From Maribacter sp. (GTDB taxonomy: Bacteria > Bacteroidota > Bacteroidia > Flavobacteriales > Flavobacteriaceae): a stretch of DNA of 15,845 bases. A program made the translations under genes and the position numbers. How positions within the stretch are numbered: the stretch's first letter is position 1; every line of letters begins with the position of its first letter. The stretch is from NCBI GenBank assembly GCA_003232155.1, contig QILY01000137.1:1-15845 (forward strand), read 5' to 3'. Shown one piece after another: positions 7,020 through 15,783 of the stretch. A model generated the notes under the pieces. That model was not told the origin of the DNA and searched no databases. It was given only the letters and a program-made list of their open reading frames with translations.

Positions 7020-7230
7020 AACTCGTCTTGAGTTTTTGTTTGGAACCGAGAATTATGGCTTTTGTGCCGTAATGAAGTCATTTTTTAATTGCATAGCCAT
7101 AGCTATGGATAGCTATGGGATTCAAAAATGGCAAAACCTGCCTGCCGGCACAGGCAGGTTAGGGTGCAAAATGTATAATTAGCAGGTACCTGCCTGCCGG
7201 CAGGCAGGAAACAAAAACTCAAGACTAGTT
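7020..7230. mobile_element. 211-bp palindrome-rich intergenic element with 22-bp terminal inverted repeats
   Basis: Bases 7020-7041 and 7209-7230 are reverse complements at 21 of 22 positions. Between them lie nested palindromes. The first is TTATGGC/GCCGTAA (7053-7072). A hairpin follows from CATTTTT/AAAAATG (7079-7085 with 7124-7130), enclosing CCATAGCTATGG (7097-7108) and a 10-bp tandem repeat (7099-7118). Next is AACCTGCCTG/CAGGCAGGTT (7135-7160), then the overlapping palindromes 7182-7193 and 7189-7208 (a perfect 20-bp one, half-site CCTGCCTGCC). No reading frame or transposase is present and no target duplication is obvious. The structure fits a MITE- or REP-like element, or a large multi-stem RNA. 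It occupies most of the 479-base gap between the divergent dehydrogenase and acyl-CoA dehydrogenase genes. Confidence 0.6.
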
Positions 7231-7273
7231 TAATAAAATAACTAAGATTATTTATCATTTTATGACATACCCG

Positions 7274-7281
7274 TATATTTG
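7274..7281 (+). promoter_or_regulatory. Putative -7 box of the acyl-CoA dehydrogenase gene
   Basis: TATATTTG fits TAnnTTTG exactly and ends 27 bases before the ATG at 7309, which gives a short leader of about 20 bases. The expected -33 region (around 7250-7256) has only TTTAT, so recognition there is poor. Confidence 0.5.
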
Positions 7282-7308
7282 TATTGAAATAAATTTAGAA
7301 TAGTCACT

Positions 7309-8451
7309 ATGGATTTCACACTATCAGAAGAACATTTAATGATACAGCAAGCAGCAAGGGATTTTGCACAAACTGAACTATTGCCAGGAGTTATTGAAAG
7401 AGATGATGCGCAAGAATTTCCTGCAGAACAGATTAAAAAAATAGGAGAATTAGGGTTTCTAGGTATGATGGTAGATCCAAAATATAACGGAAGTGGTATG
7501 GACACCCTGTCCTATGTAATTGCTATGGAAGAGTTTTCAAAAATCGATGCTTCTGTCTCTGTTGTTGTTTCTGTAAATAATTCTCTTGTTTGTTATGGAT
7601 TAGAAACATATGGTTCGGAAGAGCAAAAGCAAAAATATTTGACTCGTTTGGCATCAGGTGAAATCATAGGCGCCTTTTGTTTATCTGAACCTGAAGCAGG
7701 TAGTGATGCTACCTCTCAAAAAACTACAGCAATCGACAAAGGTGACCATTATCTTATAAATGGCACCAAAAATTGGATTACAAATGGTAATTCAGCTGAA
7801 GTATATTTGGTAATTGCCCAGACCGATAGAGAAAAGGGGCATAAAGGAATTAATGCCCTTATTGTTGAGAAAGGAATGCCAGGTTTTGAAATAGGTCCCA
7901 AAGAAAATAAATTGGGCATCCGCGGAAGCGATACGCATTCCTTGATTTTTAATGATGTAAAAGTGCCTAAGGAAAATCGAATTGGCGAAAATGGTTTTGG
8001 CTTTAAGTTTGCTATGAAAAGCCTTTCAGGCGGTAGAATCGGTATTGCAGCTCAAGCTCTAGGTATTGCAGCAGGTGCTTATGAGTTGGCACTAAAATAT
8101 TCTAAAGAAAGAAAAGCTTTCGGCACCGAAATTAGTAACCATCAAGCAATTGCTTTTAAATTAGCCGATATGCACGTGCAGATCGAAGCAGCTCGTCATC
8201 TAGTATATAAAGCGGCTTGGGATAAAGATCAAGGTAATAACTATGACATTTCTGGTGCCATAGCTAAATTATATGCTTCACAAGTTGCTATGGAAACTAC
8301 AGTTGAAGCCGTTCAAATTCATGGAGGCAATGGTTTTGTAAAAGATTATCATGTAGAACGTTCAATGCGTGATGCCAAGATCACTCAAATTTATGAGGGC
8401 ACTTCTGAAATTCAAAAAATAGTTATCTCTAGAAGTATTTTAAGAGATTAA
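7309..8451 (+). CDS. Acyl-CoA dehydrogenase (short-chain/butyryl-CoA type)
   Basis: The 380-residue flavoprotein has the full acyl-CoA dehydrogenase layout: an N-terminal helical domain (1-120), a middle beta domain and a C-terminal helical bundle. Family signature 1 is at 121-133 (GAFCLSEPEAGSD). KNWITNG and the second signature (VQIHGGNGFVKDYHVERSMRDAK) follow. Glu363 in YEGTSEIQ is at the position of the catalytic base of short- and medium-chain enzymes. It oxidises acyl-CoA to trans-2-enoyl-CoA, passing electrons to ETF. Chain length is not decided by eye; overall similarity is to butyryl-CoA/short-chain dehydrogenases. It stands alone, with its own putative promoter and a strong terminator, so it is probably monocistronic. 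The ATG at 7309 gives the usual MDFTLSEEH start. Confidence 0.93.
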   Translation: MDFTLSEEHLMIQQAARDFAQTELLPGVIERDDAQEFPAEQIKKIGELGFLGMMVDPKYNGSGMDTLSYVIAMEEFSKIDASVSVVVSVNNSLVCYGLETYGSEEQKQKYLTRLASGEIIGAFCLSEPEAGSDATSQKTTAIDKGDHYLINGTKNWITNGNSAEVYLVIAQTDREKGHKGINALIVEKGMPGFEIGPKENKLGIRGSDTHSLIFNDVKVPKENRIGENGFGFKFAMKSLSGGRIGIAAQALGIAAGAYELALKYSKERKAFGTEISNHQAIAFKLADMHVQIEAARHLVYKAAWDKDQGNNYDISGAIAKLYASQVAMETTVEAVQIHGGNGFVKDYHVERSMRDAKITQIYEGTSEIQKIVISRSILRD

Positions 8452-8478
8452 GCACCCACTCTTTATCTAAAAAACAAG

Positions 8479-8510
8479 AACCCCTCTTATATTGAGGGGT
8501 TATTTATTTC
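8479..8510 (+). terminator. Intrinsic terminator after the acyl-CoA dehydrogenase gene
   Basis: A perfect 8-bp stem AACCCCTC (8479-8486) / GAGGGGTT (8494-8501) with a 7-base loop is followed by ATTTATTT. It lies 27 bases after the stop codon. Confidence 0.85.
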
Positions 8511-8665
8511 AAATTGCAATAAAATTTGCTGCCCATTAAAACAAGAAGGGTTATTTGTTATAAATGACAATTTTAAGCTTCTTACACCCTGAAATTCACC
8601 ATTATTACACTTCAAATGCGCTAAATTTATCACATTGATAATTTAAGTACATCAGAAATTTATTA

Positions 8666-8759
8666 TTGAATATTTTTTAACGTTTAATTCATAACGTTGA
8701 ATATTTTAATGTATTTGAGTAAAAACAATAAAAATAACTCATCATAAAGGTTATTTTTG
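8666..8759 (+). promoter_or_regulatory. Putative gltB promoter and operator region
   Basis: The 325-base gap before gltB holds the upstream gene's terminator and then AT-rich sequence with no gene. Within it, TTGAATATTTT occurs twice in direct order (8666-8676 and 8697-8707, 31 bases apart). The palindrome AACGTT also occurs twice between and at the edge of these (8679-8684, 8693-8698). TATTTTTG (8752-8759) fits TAnnTTTG but lies only 17 bases before the ATG and lacks a clear -33 box. The paired repeats are about three helical turns apart and could be regulator sites; no regulator is named. Confidence 0.35.
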
Positions 8760-8776
8760 AAGAAATACGATAATCT

Positions 8777-11700
8777 ATGAAGTTGAAAAAGCAAGGTTTA
8801 TACCTACCGGAATTTGAGCATGATAATTGTGGCGCAGGATTCATATGTAGTTTAAAGGGAAAGAAGTCTAACGACATTATTCACAAGGCTTTAGAGATTT
8901 TAGATAGACTAGAACATCGTGGCGCCGTAAGTGCAGATGGTAAAACCGGTGATGGCGCAGGTATTTTAATAGATGTTCCGCATGATTTTTTCAAAGAAGT
9001 ATGTGATTTTGAATTACCTGAACCTGGCGAATATGCCGTAAGCAATGTTTTTCTCCCTCAAAAAGAAAACCAACGCGATTTTTGCATATCTGTATTTGAA
9101 GAAAACATCAAGAAGCAAGGACTTCAACTTTTAGGTTGGCGAGACGTTCCGGTAAACAGGTCTGTGCCAGGCAAAATCGCCATGGAAACCGAACCTTTTG
9201 TAAAGCAATTATTTATTGCAAAAGAAAATGCAAAGCAAGATGAATTCAACTTCAATTTAAAATCATTCATTGCTAGAAAGGTTACCGAGCATACCATTAT
9301 AAATTCAAAACTCTCTGAAAGCCAGTTTTTTTATGTACCTAGTCTTTCAACTAAAATTATCATATTCAAAGGTTTATTGATGCCGAAAGACATCAGCTTG
9401 TACTATAAAGATTTAATGGACCCCAGAGTAGTTACTCGACTTTCTTTGGTTCACCAACGTTTTTCAACCAACACCTTCCCTACTTGGGATTTAGCTCAAC
9501 CATTCCGTTATATGTGTCACAACGGTGAAATCAACACACTTAGAGGTAATGTAGCTAGAATGCGTTCTCGCGAAGAACTATTGAAAAGTGATTTGTTTGG
9601 TGATGAGATAAAAAATATTCTACCCGTGATACTTTCCGAAAAATCAGATTCCGCCACTATGGATATGATTGTTGAATTATTATTAATGACAGGCCGTTCT
9701 TTACCTGAAGTGATGATGATACTAATACCTGAAGCATGGGAGAAGAACGATGAAATGTCTGAAGCAAAAAAAGCTTTCTACGAATATCATTCTTGTATGA
9801 TGGAACCTTGGGACGGACCTGCATCAGTGCCTTTTACGGATGGAAATTATATTGGTGCCGTATTGGATAGAAATGGACTTCGCCCTTCAAGATATACCGT
9901 TACAAAAGATGGTTATGTTATTATGTCTTCGGAAGTTGGAGTAGTTGATATCGCTCCTGAAAATGTAGATTTCCACGGAAGACTAGAGCCAGGCAAAATG
10001 TTCTTGGTAAATATGGAGGCAGGCCGAATTATCAATGATGAAGAAATAAAAGAGGAAATTACAAAGCGTCACCCTTATAAAAAATGGCTAAAAGATAATC
10101 TAGTTCATTTAAAGGATATTCCCTATAATGATTGCCCACTTTTCTTAGGGGAAGCTTCCTTAGAAAAAAGAAAATCAGCATTTGGCTATACCTTAGAAGA
10201 TATCAATACGATAATACTTCCTATGGGTAAAACTGCCAAAGAGCCTATTGGTTCTATGGGTTCAGATACGCCGATTGCCATTCTTTCAGAAAGACCGCAA
10301 TTAATTTACAACTACTTCAAACAACTATTTGCGCAGGTAACCAATCCGCCTTTAGATGGTATTCGTGAAGAGTTGATTACTGATATTAGCCTTACTTTAG
10401 GTAGCGATCATAATATTTTTGATTTTTCAGAATTACATTGTCGAAAATTGAAAATTCAGAATCCGGTAATCTCTAAAGAAGATTTAGATAAAATCAAAAA
10501 TTACGATGCCAGCCCTGATTATAAGGTAACATCGATTTCTGCTCTTTATGATATTGAAAGAGGGCATAATGGCTTAGAAGATGCTCTAGAATCTATTTTA
10601 AAACAAGCCTCTAAAGCTGTTGATGAAGGAACGAACATCATTATTTTATCAGATAGAAATGTTAGCGATACTCAGGCTCCCATTCCTGCACTTTTAGCTT
10701 GTTCTTTTGTAAATAGTGGCTTGCAAAAATTAGGAAAGCGGTCGAAACTAAGTGTTATTATAGAATCTGCAGAAGCTCGTGAGGTACATCACTTTGCCTT
10801 ATTATTTGGTTTTGGGGCCAGTGCTGTAAACCCTTATTTGGTGAATGAGATTATCGCTGAGCAGATTGACGAACTCGATATTACTGAATATACTTTTGAT
10901 GAAGCTATTAAAAACTATAATAAAGCGGTTGGTAAGGGCATTCTCAAAGTAATGAATAAAATAGGTATTTCTACCTTAAACTCATATCGCGGGTCTCAAT
11001 TGTTTGAGTGCATCGGCATCAATACTAAAGTTGTTGGCAAGTACTTCCCGAACACACCTACAAGAATTCAAGGTATTGGCTTGTATGAGATTGAGAAAGA
11101 AATTGCCAAACGACATAGAAAAGCGTTTTCTAAAAAGGAAATAGCGGCTAATTTAGATGTTCCAATGGGTGGAGAATATCGTTGGAGAAGAGATGGCGAA
11201 AAACATATGTTCAATCCATTATCCGTAGCTAAACTTCAAAAGGCGGTTCGAAATAATGAAGGAAACAGTTACAAAGAATTTTCAGAAATGGTCAATGAAC
11301 AATCTAAAAGTTTGATGACTATTCGTGGTCTTTTTGAATTTTCAAATTATGACCCTATTCCTTTAGAAGAAGTAGAACCATGGACAGAAATTGTAAAACG
11401 GTTCAAAACAGGGGCGATGTCATATGGCTCAATAAGTAAAGAAGCGCATGAAAATTTAGCAATTGCCATGAATCGTATTGGCGGAAAAAGCAATTCTGGT
11501 GAAGGCGGCGAAGACGCTAATCGCTTTTACAAAAACGCTACAGGTGACTGGAAAAACAGCGCCATAAAGCAGGTAGCATCAGGTCGTTTTGGGGTAACCT
11601 CAAATTACTTGACCAATGCAAAAGAAATACAAATAAAAATGGCACAAGGAGCTAAACCAGGTGAAGGAGGGCAATTACCAGGCTCAAAAGTAAATCCTGA

Positions 11701-13285
11701 AATTGCAAAAACCCGAAATTCAACACCTTATGTAGGTTTGATTTCACCGCCGCCACATCACGATATTTATTCTATTGAAGATTTATCACAATTGATTTAC
11801 GACTTGAAATCGGCAAATCGAGAAGCACGAGTTAATGTGAAATTGGTTTCTGAAGTAGGTGTGGGTACCGTGGCAGCAGGGGTCTCTAAAGCAAAAGCCG
11901 ATGTAATTCTTGTGTCTGGCTTTGATGGCGGTACTGGAGCATCTCCTTTAACATCTTTAAAACATGCTGGATCACCTTGGGAACTAGGTATAGCTGAAGC
12001 ACAGCAAACTTTAGTAATGAACGATTTAAGAAATCGAATAGTACTAGAATGCGATGGTCAATTAAAAACAGGTCGTGATGTAGCTATTGCTTGTTTATTG
12101 GGTGCCGAAGAATTTGGTTTTGCAACCGCTCCTCTTGTGGCATCAGGTTGCATCATGATGCGTGTTTGTCACTTAAACACTTGCCCAGTAGGTATCGCAA
12201 CACAAAATCCAGAGTTACGTAAAAAATTCAAAGGTAAACCAGAGCATATAATTAATTATATGTATTTCGTTGCCCAAGAGCTGCGTGAAATTATGGCTAA
12301 ACTTGGGTTTAGAACCATTAATGAAATGGTAGGTCAGGTGCAAAAATTAGACCGCAACAAAGCTATCGATCATTACAAATCGGCAGGCATTGATTTGTCA
12401 CCTATATTACATCAAGTCAACGTTCCCGCAGGCACAAAATTCTATAATACACAAAAGCAAGAACACCATATTGAAGATTCAATAGAGTTTGAAATAATAG
12501 AAAAAGCAAATCCATCTTTATTTAGAAAAGAAAAGCTGAGTTTAGATTTTCCTATATCAAATACTGACCGTGCCGTTGGTGCAATAATCAGCAATGAAAT
12601 CTCTAAGGTTTATGGGGCTCAAGGCTTACCCATAAATACATTAAAATTGAATTTTACAGGTTCTGCAGGACAGAGTTTTGGAGCATTTGCCACTAGAGGT
12701 TTAACTATGATCGTAAATGGCAACACCAATGACTATTTAGGAAAAGGGCTTTCTGGCGCCAAATTAGTTATAAAAGTTCCGGACAGCTCTACTATTGTCC
12801 CTGAAGACAATGTTATCACCGGTAATGTAACCTTATATGGTGCAACAGCAGGTAGAGCCTATATTAACGGAAAAGCAGGTGAACGTTTTTGTGTTCGTAA
12901 TTCCGGAGCAAAAACAGTTGTAGAAGGTATCGGAGACCACGGTTGTGAATATATGACTGGCGGTGTTGCTGTTATTCTAGGTGAAGTTGGACGGAATTTT
13001 GGAGCTGGAATGAGTGGTGGAACCGCATACGTTTACGACAAGAATAAAACCTTTGAGAAGAATTGCAGCAAAGAGGGACTGAATTTGTTAGCTGTTGAAG
13101 AAGATAATGACATTGCCCAACTTAGAGAATTAATCGAAAGTCATTACAATTCAACTTTGAGCCCGTTGGCGCAATATATTTTAGAAAACTGGAAAAATTG
13201 CTTATCTGACTTTGTAAAAGTTTTCCCCGAAGAATTTCGAAAAGCTTTAATTCGTTTAGAAGAAGAAAAACTACAAACCACATAA
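8777..13285 (+). CDS. gltB: Glutamate synthase large (alpha) subunit
   Basis: GltB takes ammonia from glutamine and, at its FMN site, makes glutamate from 2-oxoglutarate. The 1502 residues match the usual length of bacterial alpha subunits. A 17-residue propeptide precedes Cys18 (HDNCGAGF), the N-terminal nucleophile of the class II glutaminase domain (18 to about 430). A linking domain follows, then the FMN synthase barrel (about 800-1190) with SYGSIS (882 on) and GFDGGTGASPLTS (1048 on). Cys1125, Cys1131 and Cys1136 in a CX5CX4C pattern bind the 3Fe-4S cluster. The C-terminal beta-helix (about 1240-1490) contains GSAGQSFGAF and GXXGXXXG-type repeats. Between the domains ammonia travels through an internal tunnel, as known for the family. 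gltD starts 8 bases after the stop. No frameshift is visible. Confidence 0.97.
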   Translation: MKLKKQGLYLPEFEHDNCGAGFICSLKGKKSNDIIHKALEILDRLEHRGAVSADGKTGDGAGILIDVPHDFFKEVCDFELPEPGEYAVSNVFLPQKENQRDFCISVFEENIKKQGLQLLGWRDVPVNRSVPGKIAMETEPFVKQLFIAKENAKQDEFNFNLKSFIARKVTEHTIINSKLSESQFFYVPSLSTKIIIFKGLLMPKDISLYYKDLMDPRVVTRLSLVHQRFSTNTFPTWDLAQPFRYMCHNGEINTLRGNVARMRSREELLKSDLFGDEIKNILPVILSEKSDSATMDMIVELLLMTGRSLPEVMMILIPEAWEKNDEMSEAKKAFYEYHSCMMEPWDGPASVPFTDGNYIGAVLDRNGLRPSRYTVTKDGYVIMSSEVGVVDIAPENVDFHGRLEPGKMFLVNMEAGRIINDEEIKEEITKRHPYKKWLKDNLVHLKDIPYNDCPLFLGEASLEKRKSAFGYTLEDINTIILPMGKTAKEPIGSMGSDTPIAILSERPQLIYNYFKQLFAQVTNPPLDGIREELITDISLTLGSDHNIFDFSELHCRKLKIQNPVISKEDLDKIKNYDASPDYKVTSISALYDIERGHNGLEDALESILKQASKAVDEGTNIIILSDRNVSDTQAPIPALLACSFVNSGLQKLGKRSKLSVIIESAEAREVHHFALLFGFGASAVNPYLVNEIIAEQIDELDITEYTFDEAIKNYNKAVGKGILKVMNKIGISTLNSYRGSQLFECIGINTKVVGKYFPNTPTRIQGIGLYEIEKEIAKRHRKAFSKKEIAANLDVPMGGEYRWRRDGEKHMFNPLSVAKLQKAVRNNEGNSYKEFSEMVNEQSKSLMTIRGLFEFSNYDPIPLEEVEPWTEIVKRFKTGAMSYGSISKEAHENLAIAMNRIGGKSNSGEGGEDANRFYKNATGDWKNSAIKQVASGRFGVTSNYLTNAKEIQIKMAQGAKPGEGGQLPGSKVNPEIAKTRNSTPYVGLISPPPHHDIYSIEDLSQLIYDLKSANREARVNVKLVSEVGVGTVAAGVSKAKADVILVSGFDGGTGASPLTSLKHAGSPWELGIAEAQQTLVMNDLRNRIVLECDGQLKTGRDVAIACLLGAEEFGFATAPLVASGCIMMRVCHLNTCPVGIATQNPELRKKFKGKPEHIINYMYFVAQELREIMAKLGFRTINEMVGQVQKLDRNKAIDHYKSAGIDLSPILHQVNVPAGTKFYNTQKQEHHIEDSIEFEIIEKANPSLFRKEKLSLDFPISNTDRAVGAIISNEISKVYGAQGLPINTLKLNFTGSAGQSFGAFATRGLTMIVNGNTNDYLGKGLSGAKLVIKVPDSSTIVPEDNVITGNVTLYGATAGRAYINGKAGERFCVRNSGAKTVVEGIGDHGCEYMTGGVAVILGEVGRNFGAGMSGGTAYVYDKNKTFEKNCSKEGLNLLAVEEDNDIAQLRELIESHYNSTLSPLAQYILENWKNCLSDFVKVFPEEFRKALIRLEEEKLQTT

Positions 13286-13293
13286 TTCGAGAA

Positions 13294-14760
13294 ATGGGAA
13301 AGATAACAGGGTTTTTGGAATTCGATAGAAAAGTAGAAGCATACGATCTAGTAGAAAAGCGTGTGAAAAATTATAAAGAGTTCACCCTTCCTATGAAGGA
13401 AAAAGAGCTTAAAAACCAAGGTGCTCGTTGTATGGATTGTGGTATACCATTTTGCCATAGTGGCTGTCCGTTAGGAAATTTAATTCCTGATTTTAACGAT
13501 GCCGTATATCGTGGTAAATGGGAAAAGGCTGCAGGTATTCTGCATTCAACCAATAATTTTCCTGAGTTTACAGGAAGATTATGTCCTGCACCTTGTGAAG
13601 AAGCATGTGTTCTATGTATTAACGAAGACCCAGTTTCTATTGAAAATATTGAAAAAAATATAGTAGAAACCGCTTTTGAAAAAGGATGGATTGTGTCTCA
13701 ACCCCCTAAAATCAGAACAGATAAAAAGATTGCGGTAATCGGCTCAGGTCCTGCCGGATTGGCCGCTGCCCAACAGTTGAATCGTGCCGGACATGCAGTA
13801 ACTGTGTTTGAGAGGGATGAAAAACCAGGCGGACTATTACGCTATGGTATTCCAGATTTTAAAATAGAAAAAAATATCATCGACAGAAGACTGAACGTTT
13901 TAAAAGAGGAAGGCATAGTATTTAAATGCGGAGTTCATGTGGGTGTTGACGTTAAAGCTGATGAATTGAAAAATGATTTTGATGCTGTTGTTTTATGTGG
14001 AGGAGCAACCGTGCGAAGAAATCTTCAGATCAAAGGTTCTGATTTAAACGGTGTAGTACAAGCCATGGATTTCTTAGCACAAAACAACCGTAGAGTTGAT
14101 GGCGTGAAGAAATTTGATAAGGAGATTTTGGCAACAGATATAGATGTTATTGTAATAGGTGGTGGTGATACAGGTTCAGATTGTATTGGAACTTCAATAC
14201 GAAATGGTGCTACATCGGTTTCAAACTTTGAGATTATGCCAATGGGCACAACTGAACGCCCTGAAGATCAACCATGGCCTTTTTGGCCTATGCGATTGAG
14301 AACAAGTTCGTCTCATAAAGAAGGAGCAGAACGCTTTTTCAGTATTTCTACAAAAGAATTTATTGGTGATAAAGATGGGAACTTAAAAGGCTTGATTACC
14401 GCAGAAGTAGAATGGATTAAACAACCAGGCCAACGACCAACCTTAAAAGAAGTTAAAGGAACAGAGAAAGAGTGGAAATGTGAATTAGCCTTACTAGCGA
14501 TGGGTTTTACAGGTTCTGAAATGACGATAGCCGAGCAATTAGGTTTAGAAAGTGATGCCAGAACCAATATCAAAGCTTCTGAGAATAATTATATGACAAA
14601 TGTTCCGGGAGTATTTGTTGCTGGCGACCAACGCAGAGGGCAATCCTTAGTTGTATGGGCAATTTCTGAAGGTAGACAAGCGGCATATCACATAGACATC
14701 TATCTTATGGGAGAGTCAGCATTACCTTTAAAAAGTGAAGGTGATTTACCAAGAGCCTGA
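13294..14760 (+). CDS. gltD: Glutamate synthase small (beta) subunit
   Basis: GltD oxidises NAD(P)H on FAD and passes electrons through 4Fe-4S clusters to GltB. The 488-residue protein has the N-terminal cluster-binding region with Cys46, 49, 54, 58 and Cys97, 101, 105, 108. The FAD-binding motif GSGPAG is at 150-155, with LLRYGIPDFK downstream. The second, NAD(P)H-binding glycine motif GGGDTG is at 289-294, and the C-terminal AGDQRRGQSLVVWAISEGRQAA closes the FAD site. The length is normal and the gene is complete. It follows gltB by 8 bases, so the two form one operon. The 249 bases after its stop hold no strong terminator; only a 6-bp hairpin at 14913-14930 is visible before the convergent neighbour. 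Confidence 0.97.
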   Translation: MGKITGFLEFDRKVEAYDLVEKRVKNYKEFTLPMKEKELKNQGARCMDCGIPFCHSGCPLGNLIPDFNDAVYRGKWEKAAGILHSTNNFPEFTGRLCPAPCEEACVLCINEDPVSIENIEKNIVETAFEKGWIVSQPPKIRTDKKIAVIGSGPAGLAAAQQLNRAGHAVTVFERDEKPGGLLRYGIPDFKIEKNIIDRRLNVLKEEGIVFKCGVHVGVDVKADELKNDFDAVVLCGGATVRRNLQIKGSDLNGVVQAMDFLAQNNRRVDGVKKFDKEILATDIDVIVIGGGDTGSDCIGTSIRNGATSVSNFEIMPMGTTERPEDQPWPFWPMRLRTSSSHKEGAERFFSISTKEFIGDKDGNLKGLITAEVEWIKQPGQRPTLKEVKGTEKEWKCELALLAMGFTGSEMTIAEQLGLESDARTNIKASENNYMTNVPGVFVAGDQRRGQSLVVWAISEGRQAAYHIDIYLMGESALPLKSEGDLPRA

Positions 14761-15009
14761 GTTCGATTAATAATATTTGCTTTTCAGGCAACAAAAAAGG
14801 TAGATTTTCAGTAAATTAAAGTGTTGAAATGAGTCATTTTATAGTCAAATAGGTAGAAGTCTGTTTTTAAAAATATAAAGACCTAAAAATCAATTGTTGG
14901 TAACATTACAAATTAAGAACTAAATCTTAAGTTTCCACTTTCCATTCTTCACTCTTATTAATGGGAGCATCGTTTAAGTGTGTTTAAAAATTATTTTACC
15001 TTAAACCTT

Positions 15010-15783
15010 CTACCCCATCGTTCCCTTCACCAATCCACCATCTACAGTTATAGTCTGACCTGTAATATAGCTGCTGTGCGAAGAAAGCAACCATAGGGCC
15101 AATGAGGCAAAATCTTCAGGATTTCCAATTTTTTTGACTGCTGTTTGTTCCGAAAAGGTTTTTCGTATTTCGACCTCGGGTATATTTTTTAATTCGCTAT
15201 TCTTAGCAAATAAATTTTCCATACGTTGGGTAGCATGATAACCTGGGCCTAAAATATTGAGGGTTACCCCTGAAGCTCCGATTTCTTGAGAAAGCGTTTT
15301 TACATAACCGGTAACGGCCAATCGCATAGCGTTGCTTAATACCAGATTTTCAACAGGCTGCTTGATCGATACACTTTCAATATAGAGTAGGCGACCATAT
15401 TTTTGCTCCATCATTTTAGGTAGTAATGCGTGTGTCAATGCAATTTTCCAACGGACAACGGTTTTATAAGCTTCGTCCCAATCCGATAGTTTTGTGTCTA
15501 AAACAGGCATAGCTGGTGGGCCACCTGAATTAATTACAGCTCCAGTAAGAACACGGTCTCCTATTTTGGCCAATACTTTATCTAAAACAGATTCCTCAGA
15601 AAAGTCACCGGCAACAATTTCAATATGGTTGCTTGATTTTTTTAATTCTTGCAATTTTGATTCGGTGCGAGCCACGGCAATCACTTTTGCTCCTTCTGCT
15701 ATCAACTGTGTTGTTATGGCTTTGCCAAATCCACTAGTTGCTCCACCTACTAAAAATAATTTATCCGTTATATGTAAATTCAT
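15010..15783 (-). CDS. Atypical short-chain dehydrogenase/reductase (SDR) family protein
   Basis: The 257-residue protein has a Rossmann fold start with GGATSGFG (13-20) in place of TGxxxGxG. AGD(F) is at 58-61, NSGGPP (85-90) replaces NNAG, and the C-terminal SSYITGQTITVDGG is typical of classical SDRs. At the place of the catalytic YxxxK it has SNAMR (Ser150 to Arg154). Both catalytic Tyr and Lys are therefore replaced, as in the atypical 3-oxoacyl-ACP-reductase-like subgroup that I recall. A nucleotide-binding or divergent redox role is possible, but the substrate is unknown. It is convergent with gltD and its upstream neighbour lies outside the window. Only a weak GATATTTG resembling a -7 box (15843-15836) is visible upstream. 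Confidence 0.88.
   Translation of the reverse strand: MNLHITDKLFLVGGATSGFGKAITTQLIAEGAKVIAVARTESKLQELKKSSNHIEIVAGDFSEESVLDKVLAKIGDRVLTGAVINSGGPPAMPVLDTKLSDWDEAYKTVVRWKIALTHALLPKMMEQKYGRLLYIESVSIKQPVENLVLSNAMRLAVTGYVKTLSQEIGASGVTLNILGPGYHATQRMENLFAKNSELKNIPEVEIRKTFSEQTAVKKIGNPEDFASLALWLLSSHSSYITGQTITVDGGLVKGTMG

Noticed and set aside
14761..15009. Possible bidirectional terminator between convergent gltD and the SDR gene
   Set aside because: Only a weak AT-only 6-bp hairpin (14913-14930) without a clear T-run was found.
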